Shown here: positions 1-7,352 of the stretch, in pieces | Numbering within the stretch: the first letter of the stretch is position 1 | How the letters are laid out: every line of letters begins with the position of its first letter | From: Minisyncoccota bacterium | GTDB lineage: Bacteria; Patescibacteriota; Microgenomatia; Levybacterales; UBA12049 | Reading direction: 5' to 3' | NCBI GenBank assembly: GCA_025449795.1 | Contig: JANWIQ010000052.1 | Span: 1-20,959 of the forward strand | DNA: 20,959 nt | Notes under the pieces: generated by a model | The model's database searches: none | Seen by the model: the letters and a program-made list of their open reading frames with translations, nothing else | What the model was told of the DNA's origin: nothing | Made by a program: the position numbers and the translations under genes

Positions 1-405
1 AAACTTATCTTTATAGCTGTGTTCTTCTCCTGCAAAAACGTATAATCTTTTAAGCATTGTAGCTTTTAATTTATTGGATGGCAACATGCCACTTACTGCC
101 TTTCGTACTACTTCTTCCGGTCTTCGGGATCGTAATTCTTTAAGCGTCTCTGTTTTGTAGCCGCCTGGATACATAGAATGCCTTGTGTAGAATTTTTTCT
201 CTTCCTTCTTGCCGGTAACAGCAACTTCCGAAGCATTCGTAATTACTACATAATCACCACAATCCAGATTTTTTACAAAATATGCTTTGGACTTTCCAAT
301 AAGAAGCTGCGCTATCTCTGTCGCAACTCTTCCCAGTGTCTTATCCTTTACATCAATATGATGCCAATTTCTTTTAATATCCGATACTTTTGTTGAACTT
401 GTCAT
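1..405 (-). CDS. rplM: 50S ribosomal protein L13 (3' end outside window)
   Basis: L13 is an early-assembling protein of the large ribosomal subunit. The reading frame from ATG at 405 gives 135 residues and is still open at the window edge; L13 is usually about 140-145 residues, so little is missing. Visible family segments are WHHIDVKDKTLGRVAT near the N-terminus, the GDYVVITNA strand, KFYTRHSMYPGGYK in the middle, and GMLPSNKLKATMLKRLYVFAG near the end. It starts two bases after the rplQ stop; an AAGGAG motif in the last codons of rplQ can serve as its ribosome binding site. rpsI (S9) normally follows and would lie beyond position 1. Identification is secure. Confidence 0.95.
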   Translation of the reverse strand, partial: MTSSTKVSDIKRNWHHIDVKDKTLGRVATEIAQLLIGKSKAYFVKNLDCGDYVVITNASEVAVTGKKEEKKFYTRHSMYPGGYKTETLKELRSRRPEEVVRKAVSGMLPSNKLKATMLKRLYVFAGEEHSYKDKF

Positions 406-407
406 AA

Positions 408-935
408 TTATTTACTCTCCTTTTTTTCTTTTGCTTCTTTTCTCTTTGTATCTTTTGTTGGCTTTTTCGTTGGTTTTACTGCCTTTTTTGCTGTGGTCTT
501 TTTTGCTGTTGCTGCAACAGTTTCTTTCTTTTCTTCTTTAGTTACTGGAGCTTTCTTATCATCCATAGCTTTAGCGACGGATGACTTTTCAACAAATTCA
601 ATAACTGCCATTGTTGCATTATCCCCAAATCGTTCACCCAATGTAATGATTCGCGTATATCCTCCTGGTCTTGAAGCAAATCGTACTGCTAAATCCTTCA
701 TTACTTTTTCAAGAGCATCCTTAGGTAACCATGGCTGTAAAAGGCTTTTTGCTGAATCGCCTTTCCTTTTTGCTTTGGTAATAAGTTTTTCTACTTGACC
801 TCGAATTGCTTTTGCTTTTGCTTCTGTTGTTTGGATGCTTTCCTGCATGACCAACGCATTAATAAGACCCTTAAAAAGAGCTTTTCTTTCATTTGTATCC
901 CGACTCAATTGTTTTCCAAAAATATGTTTTTTCAT
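408..935 (-). CDS. rplQ: 50S ribosomal protein L17 with long lysine-rich C-terminal tail
   Basis: L17 belongs to the large subunit near the peptide exit region. The core (about residues 1-117) shows LSRDTNERKALFKGLINALV, the TTEAKAKAIR helix and RPGGYTRIITLGERFGDNA. I chose the ATG at 935 because it gives MKKHIFGKQLSRD, close to the usual N-terminus; an upstream TTG at 950 would only add codons from the intergenic repeat. The last ~58 residues are a low-complexity tail of Lys, Thr, Ala and Glu (AKKTTAKKAVKPTKKPTK), absent from the short E. coli-type protein and probably disordered and RNA-binding. It lies downstream of rpoA across a 119-bp repeat-filled gap, as in the classical alpha operon. 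Confidence 0.95.
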   Translation of the reverse strand: MKKHIFGKQLSRDTNERKALFKGLINALVMQESIQTTEAKAKAIRGQVEKLITKAKRKGDSAKSLLQPWLPKDALEKVMKDLAVRFASRPGGYTRIITLGERFGDNATMAVIEFVEKSSVAKAMDDKKAPVTKEEKKETVAATAKKTTAKKAVKPTKKPTKDTKRKEAKEKKESK

Positions 936-940
936 ATTAA

Positions 941-1049
941 AAAATCCCAAATCTCAAAACGCAAATCTTAAAACTACATCGAAAATCTAAAATTTTTAGT
1001 TTTTAGATTTAAATTTGTAAATTTGACATCTGAGATCTGAGATTTGAAA
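941..1049. repeat. Quasi-palindromic AT-rich intergenic repeat (rpoA/rplQ)
   Basis: The spacer is built from variants of the word AAATCT and its complement AGATTT. One arm (about 941-985) reads AAATCTCAAA and AAATCTTAAA; the other (about 1003-1049) reads TTAGATTTAAAT and CTGAGATCTGAGATTTGAAA. A core TTTGACATCT lies at 1022-1031. It can fold into a long, imperfect hairpin on either strand. It has no run of T after a GC stem, so it does not look like an intrinsic terminator. Confidence 0.75.
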
Positions 1050-1054
1050 TAAAA

Positions 1055-1987
1055 CTATACTGTTAAAGAAATTCCCTTTTCTTTTAGTTTCTCGTCGATA
1101 ATTGCAATAGACTTTGCACCCATATTTCTCATAGAAATAAGTTCTTTTCGTGGAGTACCAAGAAGTTGTCCGAGAGTTTCGATACCACCATTTCTTAGAC
1201 TATTATAAATTCGTGTTGGCAAATCTAATTCATCAACAGTCAATTTAAGTACATCTTCCGATATGGAAGACGTTGCAGAAGAGGTGGATGCTTCAACCGC
1301 CGATGCGGATGCGCTTGGTGAATAAATGTGCATGAAATAGGCTGCTAATACTTTAGATGTTTCTTCTAGCGCTTCTTTTGGAGAAACACTTCCATTGGTC
1401 CAAATTTGTAATACAAGCTTATCCATATTTGTTTTGCGGCCAACACGTGTTGCTTCTACGGTATAGTTCACTCGTTTAATAGGAGAAAACACTGCGTCGG
1501 TTGCCATCACACCCAACGCATCATCTTGTCTTTCTTCTGCGAGAGAATATCCATAGCCTTTTGCAACAGTTAATTCAATGTCCAATTTTGCCTTATCTCC
1601 TGAGAGGGCACCAAGATATTGCTCGGGATTAGCAATTTCTACCCCATCTGAGACTTCAATATCCTTACCTGTAATCGTGTGTTTTCCTTTTACAGAAAGC
1701 TTAAGCGTTGCTGTTTCCTTGGAATCTGAGAGACGAATATTGAGGCCTTTGATGTTGAGAAGAAGATCGACAACGTTTTCTTTAAGTCCTGGAACTTCTG
1801 AGAACTTATGTTTTACCCCAGAAATCTTTACTGCAACTACAGCAGCTCCTGGAATAGAAGAAAGGAGCACGCGACGAATAGCATGTCCTAATGTGTGACC
1901 AAGGCCTGTTTCTAGGGGCTCAATCACAAATTCTGAATAGTTTTCTTCTGTGCTTACTTCTTTAACTTTAAAAATTGGATCTATCAT
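1055..1987 (-). CDS. rpoA: DNA-directed RNA polymerase subunit alpha
   Basis: Alpha dimerises to nucleate assembly of RNA polymerase, and its C-terminal domain contacts UP-element DNA and activators. At 310 residues it is near the usual length. The N-terminal domain (about 1-222) contains the signature GLGHTLGHAIRRVLLSSIPG at 28-47. A Ser/Ala-rich linker occupies about 223-245. The C-terminal helix-hairpin-helix domain (249-310) shows LPTRIYNSLRNGGIETLGQL and MRNMGAKSIAIIDEKL. The start gives the canonical MIDPIFKVKEV beginning. It follows rpsD with a 27-bp gap and has a probable promoter of its own reaching into the end of rpsD, so it may be made at a different level from the upstream genes. 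Confidence 0.98.
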   Translation of the reverse strand: MIDPIFKVKEVSTEENYSEFVIEPLETGLGHTLGHAIRRVLLSSIPGAAVVAVKISGVKHKFSEVPGLKENVVDLLLNIKGLNIRLSDSKETATLKLSVKGKHTITGKDIEVSDGVEIANPEQYLGALSGDKAKLDIELTVAKGYGYSLAEERQDDALGVMATDAVFSPIKRVNYTVEATRVGRKTNMDKLVLQIWTNGSVSPKEALEETSKVLAAYFMHIYSPSASASAVEASTSSATSSISEDVLKLTVDELDLPTRIYNSLRNGGIETLGQLLGTPRKELISMRNMGAKSIAIIDEKLKEKGISLTV

Positions 1988-2005
1988 AGAATTTCGACAA
2001 ACCTA

Positions 2006-2034
2006 ATTGTATCATTAACGAGAATAATATTCAA
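2006..2034 (-). promoter_or_regulatory. Probable sigma70-type promoter for rpoA-rplQ-rplM
   Basis: On the minus strand TTGAAT (2034-2029) is followed after exactly 17 bases by TACAAT (2011-2006). The -35 and spacer overlap the last codons of rpsD. Predicted transcription would start near 1999, giving a leader of about 12 bases before the rpoA ATG at 1987. The 12-mer TGATACAATTAG around the -10 also occurs in the rplC promoter. Elements were identified by eye only. Confidence 0.6.
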
Positions 2035-2617
2035 TAATCAATTGTGTATTAAAAGGAACCTGAATATCTTCTTTTTGGGGCATTCGGGAAAGTTTGCCAA
2101 CCGTTGCCTTACGTTCTACAAAGGGTGGCGTTTGCTTCTCTTCGGCAAGCAATTTCGTTATATCTGGATTTTTTTGAATTTTTGAAGAAAGTTCTATTAC
2201 GTCGTCTTGGCGCACTTGGAAAGAGGGAATGGTAACTTTTTTCCCATTTACCAGCACGTGTCCATGGCCAACAAACTGTCTGGCCATAAAACGTGTCTTG
2301 GCAAATCCTAACCGATATACCATATTATCCAGTCTTGTTTCCAAAAGAGCGATAAGGAGCTCACTGGTATCACCTGGCTTATCTGCAACAGAATTAACCA
2401 TTTTTCTAAATTGGCGCTCTAAAATACCATAGACGGCTTTTGCTTTTTGTTTTTCTCTCAGCTGTTGTCCAAATTCTGAAAGTTTTTTTGCGCGTTTTGC
2501 TCCATGGATCCCCGGCTTTATGGTAAGTCTACGAATAAGCGTATTGGATGTTTTATCCAACACATTAACGCCTTCACGTCGTGCTAATTTATGTTTTGGT
2601 CCTGTATATCGTGCCAT
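2015..2617 (-). CDS. rpsD: 30S ribosomal protein S4 (cysteine-free type)
   Basis: S4 nucleates 30S body assembly on 16S rRNA and helps guard decoding accuracy; in E. coli it is also the alpha-operon repressor. The 200-residue length is typical. The N-terminus MARYTGPKHKLARREGVN is followed by an RR-rich stretch with no cysteines, so this is the form without a zinc knuckle. The S4 RNA-binding domain is seen at LDNMVYRLGFAKTRFMARQF and VGHGHVLVNGKKVTIPSFQV. The C-terminus IEYYSR matches the family. It begins six bases after the rpsK stop. Its last codons overlap the predicted rpoA promoter. Confidence 0.97.
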   Translation of the reverse strand: MARYTGPKHKLARREGVNVLDKTSNTLIRRLTIKPGIHGAKRAKKLSEFGQQLREKQKAKAVYGILERQFRKMVNSVADKPGDTSELLIALLETRLDNMVYRLGFAKTRFMARQFVGHGHVLVNGKKVTIPSFQVRQDDVIELSSKIQKNPDITKLLAEEKQTPPFVERKATVGKLSRMPQKEDIQVPFNTQLIIEYYSR

Positions 2618-2623
2618 ATATTT

Positions 2624-3052
2624 TTATATCCGTCGCTTTTTAGACGCTCGTGGGCCATTATGTGGCGTTGGCGTCACGTCTGCAATCAAATTGATAGAGA
2701 GACCTGCTGCTTTTATAGCTCGAAGCGCACTATCTCGTCCACTCCCTGGTCCTTTTACAAAAACTTCCACTGCTTTTATGCCTTTTTCCAGTGCTTTTCT
2801 TGCTGCATCTTCTACTGCAAGACCTGCTGCATATGGAGTAGATTTTCTTGCACCTTTAAATCCGCGAGCTCCGGAAGAACTCCAGGAAACGGTTTCGCCT
2901 TTATCGTTGGTAATCGTGACTAATGTGTTATTAAATGTTGCAGTAATATACGCTTTTCCATTTTGGGAAATCGTTGGTCCTGCTGCTTTTCGTCCAGAAG
3001 ACGATCGGCCCTTGATTGACTTTTTTTCTTTGTTTTCTTTTTTATCTGCCAT
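2624..3052 (-). CDS. rpsK: 30S ribosomal protein S11
   Basis: S11 forms part of the 30S platform beside the mRNA exit channel. The 142 residues include a Lys/Ser-rich N-terminal extension of about 25 residues, then the conserved core: AYITATFNNTLVTITN, GARGFKGARKSTPYAA, VEVFVKGPGSGRDSALRAI and the C-terminal DVTPTPHNGPRASKKRRI. In many bacteria the end reads HNGCRPPKRRRV; here the Cys-Arg-Pro is Pro-Arg-Ala, a modest difference. The start at 3052 gives MADKKENKEKK. It is separated from rpsM by a 70-bp spacer made wholly of repeat words and is followed six bases later by rpsD. Confidence 0.97.
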   Translation of the reverse strand: MADKKENKEKKSIKGRSSSGRKAAGPTISQNGKAYITATFNNTLVTITNDKGETVSWSSSGARGFKGARKSTPYAAGLAVEDAARKALEKGIKAVEVFVKGPGSGRDSALRAIKAAGLSINLIADVTPTPHNGPRASKKRRI

Positions 3053-3122
3053 ATTATATTAGTGACTAGTGATAAATTATGAATGACTAAATAGGTAATC
3101 ACTCATCACTAGTAAATCGTCA
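3053..3122. repeat. Palindromic repeat filling the rpsM/rpsK spacer
   Basis: A perfect 9-bp inverted repeat, ACTAGTGAT at 3065-3073 and ATCACTAGT at 3105-3113, encloses further variants of TGAGTGATTA and GAATGACTAA. The words differ from those in the other spacers, but the arrangement is the same: complementary arms between one gene's stop and the next gene's start. Confidence 0.75.
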
Positions 3123-3524
3123 TTATTTTGTCGTTTTTGCTGCCTCTATCTTTGCTGCTACTTCTTTCTTGATGGCGCCGATCGTCACACGTTTTCCTCT
3201 TTTGGTACGGGCATTACTTCTTGTCCGTTGTCCTCTGGATGGAAGACTTTTACTGTGGCGCATTCCCCTATAACTGCCAATTTCTTTTAATCGCTTTATA
3301 CTTGCCGTGACATCTGCCCTCAAATCTCCTTCTAGCTTATATGATTCAAGAACTTTTGCAATTGCTTTTTGATCATCCTCTGATAAATTTTTTACTCTTA
3401 TTGCGCCATCTACTTTTGCAATGCGAATAACATCTTTTGCATTATTTCTCCCTATCCCATACAAATAGGCAAGGGCAATATCAACTCTTTTTTCATCTGG
3501 TAGGGTTACTCCTGAAACTCTCAT
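3123..3524 (-). CDS. rpsM: 30S ribosomal protein S13
   Basis: S13 sits in the 30S head and contacts the P-site tRNA and the bridge to the 50S subunit. It has 133 residues. The N-terminus MRVSGVTLPDEKRVDIALAY and YLYGIGRNNAKDVI match the family; the C-terminal half shows SYRGMRHSKSLPSRGQRTRS then NARTKRGKRV, the basic tail reaching the decoding region. The final ~20 residues (KKEVAAKIEAAKTTK) are an extra Lys/Ala extension. The start lies two bases after the rpmJ stop, so translation of the two is probably coupled. Confidence 0.97.
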   Translation of the reverse strand: MRVSGVTLPDEKRVDIALAYLYGIGRNNAKDVIRIAKVDGAIRVKNLSEDDQKAIAKVLESYKLEGDLRADVTASIKRLKEIGSYRGMRHSKSLPSRGQRTRSNARTKRGKRVTIGAIKKEVAAKIEAAKTTK

Positions 3525-3526
3525 AT

Positions 3527-3640
3527 TTATCCCTGTCTCTGCTTATGGCGTGGATTTTCACACACGACCCTGAGCACTCCTTTTCTTTTAATTATTTTGC
3601 ATTTTGCGCATCTTGGTTTGACACTTGCTTGTACTTTCAT
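3527..3640 (-). CDS. rpmJ: 50S ribosomal protein L36 (zinc-binding form)
   Basis: This very short gene encodes 37 residues beginning MKVQASVKPRCAKCKIIKRK and ending VCENPRHKQRQG. L36 is the smallest bacterial ribosomal protein and stabilises 23S rRNA structure in the large subunit. The zinc ligands are visible as CAKC at positions 11-14, a third Cys in VVCENP, and His in PRHK, so this is the Cys3-His form. It lies between infA and rpsM exactly where L36 is usually found. A GGAG motif about 12 bases upstream can act as ribosome binding site. Confidence 0.96.
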   Translation of the reverse strand: MKVQASVKPRCAKCKIIKRKGVLRVVCENPRHKQRQG

Positions 3641-3702
3641 CTTTAATTACGTCTCCTTGATCTTCCTCTACTTTTAGGAAAAGATTGTGATAAGGTCTCC
3701 TT

Positions 3703-3717
3703 CCTACCCCCGGTAGG
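3703..3717. other. Short perfect hairpin at the infA stop codon
   Basis: CCTACC and GGTAGG form a 6-bp stem with a three-base loop spanning the last codons and stop of infA. No T-run follows on the minus strand, so it is not a standard terminator. It may be a chance palindrome or slow 3' decay of the upstream message. Confidence 0.35.
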
Positions 3718-3919
3718 TTATCCTTCCTTTGGTTTTATCATACTCGGTCATTTCTACCCGTACTCTGTCTCCAGGTAAAATCTTAATAAAATGCATGCGC
3801 ATTTTTCCCGATAAATGACACAAAACCACCGATCCGTCTTCAAGCTGAACTCGAAATAACGTATTAGGCAGCGCTTCTTGGACAATCCCTGATTTTTCTA
3901 TTGATCCTTGGTGAGCCAT
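3704..3919 (-). CDS. infA: Translation initiation factor IF-1
   Basis: IF-1 binds the A site of the 30S subunit and assists IF-2 and IF-3 in start selection. It is a single OB-fold protein of 71 residues here, the usual size. Visible features are VQEALPNTLFRVQLEDG, the VLCHLSGKMRMHFIKILPGD loop and VEMTEYDKTKGRITYR near the C-terminus. I chose the ATG at 3919 because it gives MAHQGSIEKSGIV; the longer frame from 3973 would translate through the promoter -10 box. It heads its own transcript from a promoter in the map-infA gap and precedes rpmJ. Confidence 0.96.
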   Translation of the reverse strand: MAHQGSIEKSGIVQEALPNTLFRVQLEDGSVVLCHLSGKMRMHFIKILPGDRVRVEMTEYDKTKGRITYRG

Positions 3920-3925
3920 TAATTT

Positions 3926-3941
3926 ACCCTGACTTAAGGGT
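3926..3941 (-). other. 5'-proximal hairpin of the infA leader
   Basis: ACCCT and AGGGT pair with a six-base loop only seven bases before the infA ATG, close to the predicted transcript start near 3938. Because the predicted start falls inside the first arm, the full hairpin forms only if transcription begins a few bases earlier. Small hairpins in a similar place occur before tuf and rpsJ. Confidence 0.4.
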
Positions 3942-3944
3942 TTA

Positions 3945-3973
3945 ATTATAACAAATCCAACCTCAAAGAGCAA
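3945..3973 (-). promoter_or_regulatory. Probable promoter for infA-rpmJ-rpsM-rpsK-rpsD
   Basis: On the minus strand TTGCTC (3973-3968) and a perfect TATAAT (3950-3945) are spaced by 17 bases. A TG one base before the -10 adds the extended -10 feature. The 5' untranslated region would be about 19 bases. It lies in the 114-bp gap after map, the largest gene-free gap in this part of the operon. Confidence 0.72.
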
Positions 3974-4033
3974 TGGGAGAGAATAACTCTATTGTTCAAC
4001 TGTTTGATCGTGAAGGTAGTACTGGACATCTTA

Positions 4034-4795
4034 CTAAGTTAAAATCTTGTACCCGCTCTTGGTCACGGCAATACTGCGCTCAAAAAGACCAGAAAGGCTT
4101 CCATCTGTGGTCACGATTGTCCAATTATCATGATTTCCTGCATATTCAACCTCTTTTTTCCCCATGTTGTAGATAACCTCCACTGCAATAACCATGCCTT
4201 CTTTCAAAAGAGGTGTTTTTTCAATTGCTCCCTTTACGTAGCCTGGTACTTCGGGTTCTTCATGTAATTGCCTGCCTACCCCATGGCCAATCAGTTCCCG
4301 CACGACAGAATAACCTGCACCCTCCACAATCATCTGTATGACATGGGAAACATCGCCAACATGGTTACCAGGTTTAATTTGCTCGATAGCCAAATCGAGC
4401 GCTTTTTTGCCCGTATCCACAAAATCTGCTACCTTCTTGTCTACTGTCTGTGGACCGCCAACAATGACACTCTCGGACATATCTGTATTAAATCCTCCAA
4501 GTTTTACCCCACAGTCAATTCCAATAATATCTCCCTCTTTGAGAACATACTGAGAAGGAATTCCATGCACCACAACATCATTCGTGGAGGCACAAATCGT
4601 ATGGTGATACCCTGGTACAAATTGAAATGCCGGCTCTCCACCTTGGGAACGGATAAGTTTTTCTGCAAGTGCATCCAATTCTAACTCTGTCACCCCCGGC
4701 CGCACGTGTTGGACCACTGCAAAAAGGGTTTCTGCAAGAATCTTGCCACCTTTGGCCATGATTGCTATTTCTTGATCTGTTTTAATCTCTATCAT
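4034..4795 (-). CDS. map: Methionine aminopeptidase, type I
   Basis: The enzyme removes the initiator methionine from new proteins using a two-metal centre. At 253 residues it is the usual short type I form. All five metal ligands are visible: Asp94 (GIDCG), Asp105 (NTDMS), His171 (GHGVG), Glu206 (AVEV) and Glu239 (GLFER). His77 (VVHGIPS) and His178 (LHEEP) occupy the substrate and catalytic positions. The start overlaps the end of cmk by 14 bases, with GGAG about six bases upstream of the ATG, pointing to translational coupling. It is followed by a 114-bp gap with the infA promoter. No N-terminal zinc-finger extension is present. Confidence 0.97.
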   Translation of the reverse strand: MIEIKTDQEIAIMAKGGKILAETLFAVVQHVRPGVTELELDALAEKLIRSQGGEPAFQFVPGYHHTICASTNDVVVHGIPSQYVLKEGDIIGIDCGVKLGGFNTDMSESVIVGGPQTVDKKVADFVDTGKKALDLAIEQIKPGNHVGDVSHVIQMIVEGAGYSVVRELIGHGVGRQLHEEPEVPGYVKGAIEKTPLLKEGMVIAVEVIYNMGKKEVEYAGNHDNWTIVTTDGSLSGLFERSIAVTKSGYKILT

Positions 4796-5465
4796 ATATC
4801 TCCTCTATTTTTTTTAAAATTAATGCAATAGTATCATCCTCGGAAAGAGACGAATTGTCAATAACAAGATAGCCATGCTTTTGAGGATCTGAGACAAGTG
4901 GAACAGATACCCTATGGGTATCTTGATAATCTCTTTTTTCTGTATCTTCTAAAATTTGCTCATAGCTTTCTCCACTCTTCACTTGAGCAAATCGCCTTCT
5001 TGCTCTCACTTCAAGACTTGCAGTGAGAAAAATTTTGAGCGCAGCGTCTGGAAAGATTTTGGTTGCCGCATCTCTCGCGTCAACAAGGACTATTTCCCCT
5101 TGGGCAATTTTTTCAAGTCCAATTGCTCGTTGTCTCTTTACCATTTTTTCCCGTACACCAGCGATTGCCGCAACAATAGGTACTGCTTGCGTGACTTCTC
5201 TTTTTTTAATTTCTTCTGTTACCTCTTTTGCGTTCATATAAACCCCGTTATCCAGCGAAAAAGTAAGAGAAGAAAGCGCAGCAATAACAGCATGGCTGTT
5301 ATGCAGATCAATATTGTTTTCCAAACAATACAAAGTTAATGCTCGATACATAGCTCCTGTATTCATATGAAATCCATGGAGTTTTTCTGCGAGGAGTTTT
5401 GCGATAGTTCCTTTTCCAGAAGCAACCGGTCCGTCAATTGCAATTGCAAATGCTTGTTGTGTCAT
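4782..5465 (-). CDS. cmk: Cytidylate kinase (CMP/dCMP kinase)
   Basis: Cmk phosphorylates CMP and dCMP with ATP in pyrimidine nucleotide recycling. The 227 residues match the family. The P-loop GPVASGKGT lies at 12-20, followed by NTGAMYRALT (nucleotide-binding), VDARDAATKIFPDAALKIFL in the middle, the Arg-rich LID segment RARRRFAQ, and the RDYQDTHR region. Its ATG directly follows the adk stop (TAGATG, no gap), and its end overlaps map by 14 bases, so adk-cmk-map is a tightly coupled unit. The secY-adk-map order is classical; a cmk gene between adk and map is less common. The domain pattern separates it from adk. Confidence 0.95.
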   Translation of the reverse strand: MTQQAFAIAIDGPVASGKGTIAKLLAEKLHGFHMNTGAMYRALTLYCLENNIDLHNSHAVIAALSSLTFSLDNGVYMNAKEVTEEIKKREVTQAVPIVAAIAGVREKMVKRQRAIGLEKIAQGEIVLVDARDAATKIFPDAALKIFLTASLEVRARRRFAQVKSGESYEQILEDTEKRDYQDTHRVSVPLVSDPQKHGYLVIDNSSLSEDDTIALILKKIEEIYDRD

Positions 5466-6005
5466 CTACTTCCCAATCTTATCCATTATTTCTTTGTGAA
5501 TTTCTTCGATGGATTTTTCCCCGTCAATTTCTATCAATTTGCCCTTCCCGTGGTAATACTCAATCACGGGTTCTGTGAATTTATGAAATAACTCAATTCG
5601 TTTTTTAATTGCAGGGAGTGTCTCATCATCTCGCCCATCGGAATTTCTAAAAGCCAGTCTCCACAGTGCCTCCCTATCCGAAACTTTCAGGTAAATTACC
5701 TTATCTATGCCATTTTTGAATTTTTGCGCTTGGGCGGCAGTACGCGGAAACCCATCCATAATATATCCTTTTTCATACTCCGGGCGACTGAGATAACTTT
5801 CGACAATTTTTAATGTTTTATTATCCGGAATAAGATACCCTGCATTCATTGTTTCTTTGATGTAACGGCCAAGAGGAGTCTTTTCTTTGGCCATTTCGCG
5901 GAAAATATGCCCTGTGGAAAGATAGGGAATTTGCAAATTTTCGTTGAGCAGATTTCCCTGTGTTGATTTTCCTGCTCCTTGTATACCAATAAGAATTAAT
6001 TTCAT
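5466..6005 (-). CDS. adk: Adenylate kinase family nucleoside monophosphate kinase, short-LID form
   Basis: Adenylate kinase interconverts ATP, AMP and ADP. The protein has 179 residues, shorter than the ~215 of long-LID enzymes. The P-loop GIQGAGKST (7-15) has Gln where most Adks have Pro and Ser where most have Gly. LSTGHIFR is the AMP-binding segment and DGFPRTAAQA the usual core motif. The LID is only a short loop around AFRNSDGRDDET, with no zinc cysteines. These features suit Adk, but the altered P-loop leaves room for a different NMP specificity, so the symbol rests partly on position after secY. It sits 60 bp after secY and abuts cmk. Confidence 0.85.
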   Translation of the reverse strand: MKLILIGIQGAGKSTQGNLLNENLQIPYLSTGHIFREMAKEKTPLGRYIKETMNAGYLIPDNKTLKIVESYLSRPEYEKGYIMDGFPRTAAQAQKFKNGIDKVIYLKVSDREALWRLAFRNSDGRDDETLPAIKKRIELFHKFTEPVIEYYHGKGKLIEIDGEKSIEEIHKEIMDKIGK

Positions 6006-6065
6006 ACTCTTTAGTTAATAGTTATTAGTAGCTAGTTTAGAAATTTTTTAACTAATTCCTAGTCA
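6006..6065. repeat. Repeat-word spacer between secY and adk
   Basis: The spacer is built from variants of AGTTAATAG, AGTTATTAG and AGCTAG, with complementary words TTAACTAA and CCTAGTCACTA on the other side. TAGTTAA pairs with TTAACTA around a centre containing AAATTTTT. There is no promoter or terminator that I can support here. Confidence 0.65.
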
Positions 6066-7352
6066 CTATTTTATATATGAGTCATAATTTCTCATGACAA
6101 GCTGCGCCTCCAGTGCTTTGACTGTCTCTAGAATAACAGATACAACGATAAGAATACTGGTCCCACCCAACAGAAGCGTTTGGATACCGGTAATACTTCG
6201 GGCAATGGTTGGAAATATAGCAATAATTCCCAAAAATAATGCACCAATTAAGGTAATTCTCGTAAGGATGTAATTTAAATAATGCGCCGTGGAAGTTCCC
6301 GGTCGAATACCTGGAATAAAACCACCATATTTTTGAATATCTTCAGAGATCTTTTTTGGATTAAAAATAACTGCCGTATAGAAATACGTAAACCCAACAA
6401 CCAAAATGAAATAGAGGGCATTATAGGTAAAACCATTTGGATTAAACCATGTGGACACACTCAGCGCAATGCTGTGTAAAAATGCATTCTTGGCAGTGCT
6501 AAAGTAATTGCCAAGGAGCGAAGGAATTAAGACAAGTGACACGGCAAAGATAATAGGGATAACGCCTGCTTGGTTCAGCCGAAGAGGAATATGGGTATTT
6601 TGGCCGCCATACACTTTATTTCCTTTCACGCGCTTTGCATAATATACCGGCACTTGGCGTACGGCTTCATTGATAAGTACAATACTTGCAATAACAATAA
6701 TTGCCATCACAACAAAAACAATAATACTGGTAATGCTTGTTGTTGAAATAGTAGATGCTGTTTGGGTGAACGATACAGGAAGTCTTCCGACAATACCTGC
6801 AAAAATAAGCAGGGAAATGCCATTTCCCACTCCCCGTTCGGTAATCAATTCCCCAAGCCATACCAAAAGCATGGTCCCTGCCGTCATGGTAATAATAAAA
6901 GACAAAAGCTGTATTGGTGTGAGATTGGCAATGAGTCCCTGACTTCGGATAAGTGCATACATTCCTACCGCTTGCAGCGCAGCAAGTGGTACAGTAAGCA
7001 TTCGCGTATATTGGTTAATTTTTTGTCGTCCACTCTCACCCTCTTTGGACAACTCTTCCAGCTTTGGAAAAACCATGGTTAAGAGTTGCAAAATAATACT
7101 TGCATTGATATAAGGGTTTAGCCCAAGCGCCATAATAGAAAAATTGGCAAGTGTACCACCTGAAAAGATATCTAGAAGTCCTAAAAATTGATTTTGGGAA
7201 AAAAGATTTTTTAAGCTTGCAACATTCACCCCGGCAACTGGGATATGGGCAAAAAGACGAAACACAATAAAGATGAGTGCGGTGAAAACGAGTTTACGGC
7301 GGATTCCTTCTACTTGGAAGCTTCTTTTGAAAATAGTAAGGAAATTTTCCAT
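6066..7352 (-). CDS. secY: Preprotein translocase subunit SecY
   Basis: SecY is the membrane channel through which proteins cross or enter the cytoplasmic membrane, working with SecE and SecA. The 428 residues and about ten hydrophobic segments match the family. Visible landmarks are the plug-region DIFSGGTLANFSIMALGLNP, INASIILQLL, the loop GESGRQKINQYTRMLT, GELITERGVGNGISLLIFAG, the cytoplasmic loop with RQVPVYYAKRVKG, and KYGGFIPGIRPGTSTAHYL. The start gives MENFLTIFKRSF. It follows rplO after a 95-bp repeat and precedes adk, as in the spc operon. Confidence 0.98.
   Translation of the reverse strand: MENFLTIFKRSFQVEGIRRKLVFTALIFIVFRLFAHIPVAGVNVASLKNLFSQNQFLGLLDIFSGGTLANFSIMALGLNPYINASIILQLLTMVFPKLEELSKEGESGRQKINQYTRMLTVPLAALQAVGMYALIRSQGLIANLTPIQLLSFIITMTAGTMLLVWLGELITERGVGNGISLLIFAGIVGRLPVSFTQTASTISTTSITSIIVFVVMAIIVIASIVLINEAVRQVPVYYAKRVKGNKVYGGQNTHIPLRLNQAGVIPIIFAVSLVLIPSLLGNYFSTAKNAFLHSIALSVSTWFNPNGFTYNALYFILVVGFTYFYTAVIFNPKKISEDIQKYGGFIPGIRPGTSTAHYLNYILTRITLIGALFLGIIAIFPTIARSITGIQTLLLGGTSILIVVSVILETVKALEAQLVMRNYDSYIK

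Noticed and set aside
1578..1898. Plus-strand open frames opposite rpoA and many other ribosomal genes
   Set aside because: They show no family similarity and are antisense shadows of well-identified genes.
3920..3973. Longer infA starting at 3973
   Set aside because: It would read through the promoter; MAHQGSIEKSG at 3919 is the expected IF-1 start length.
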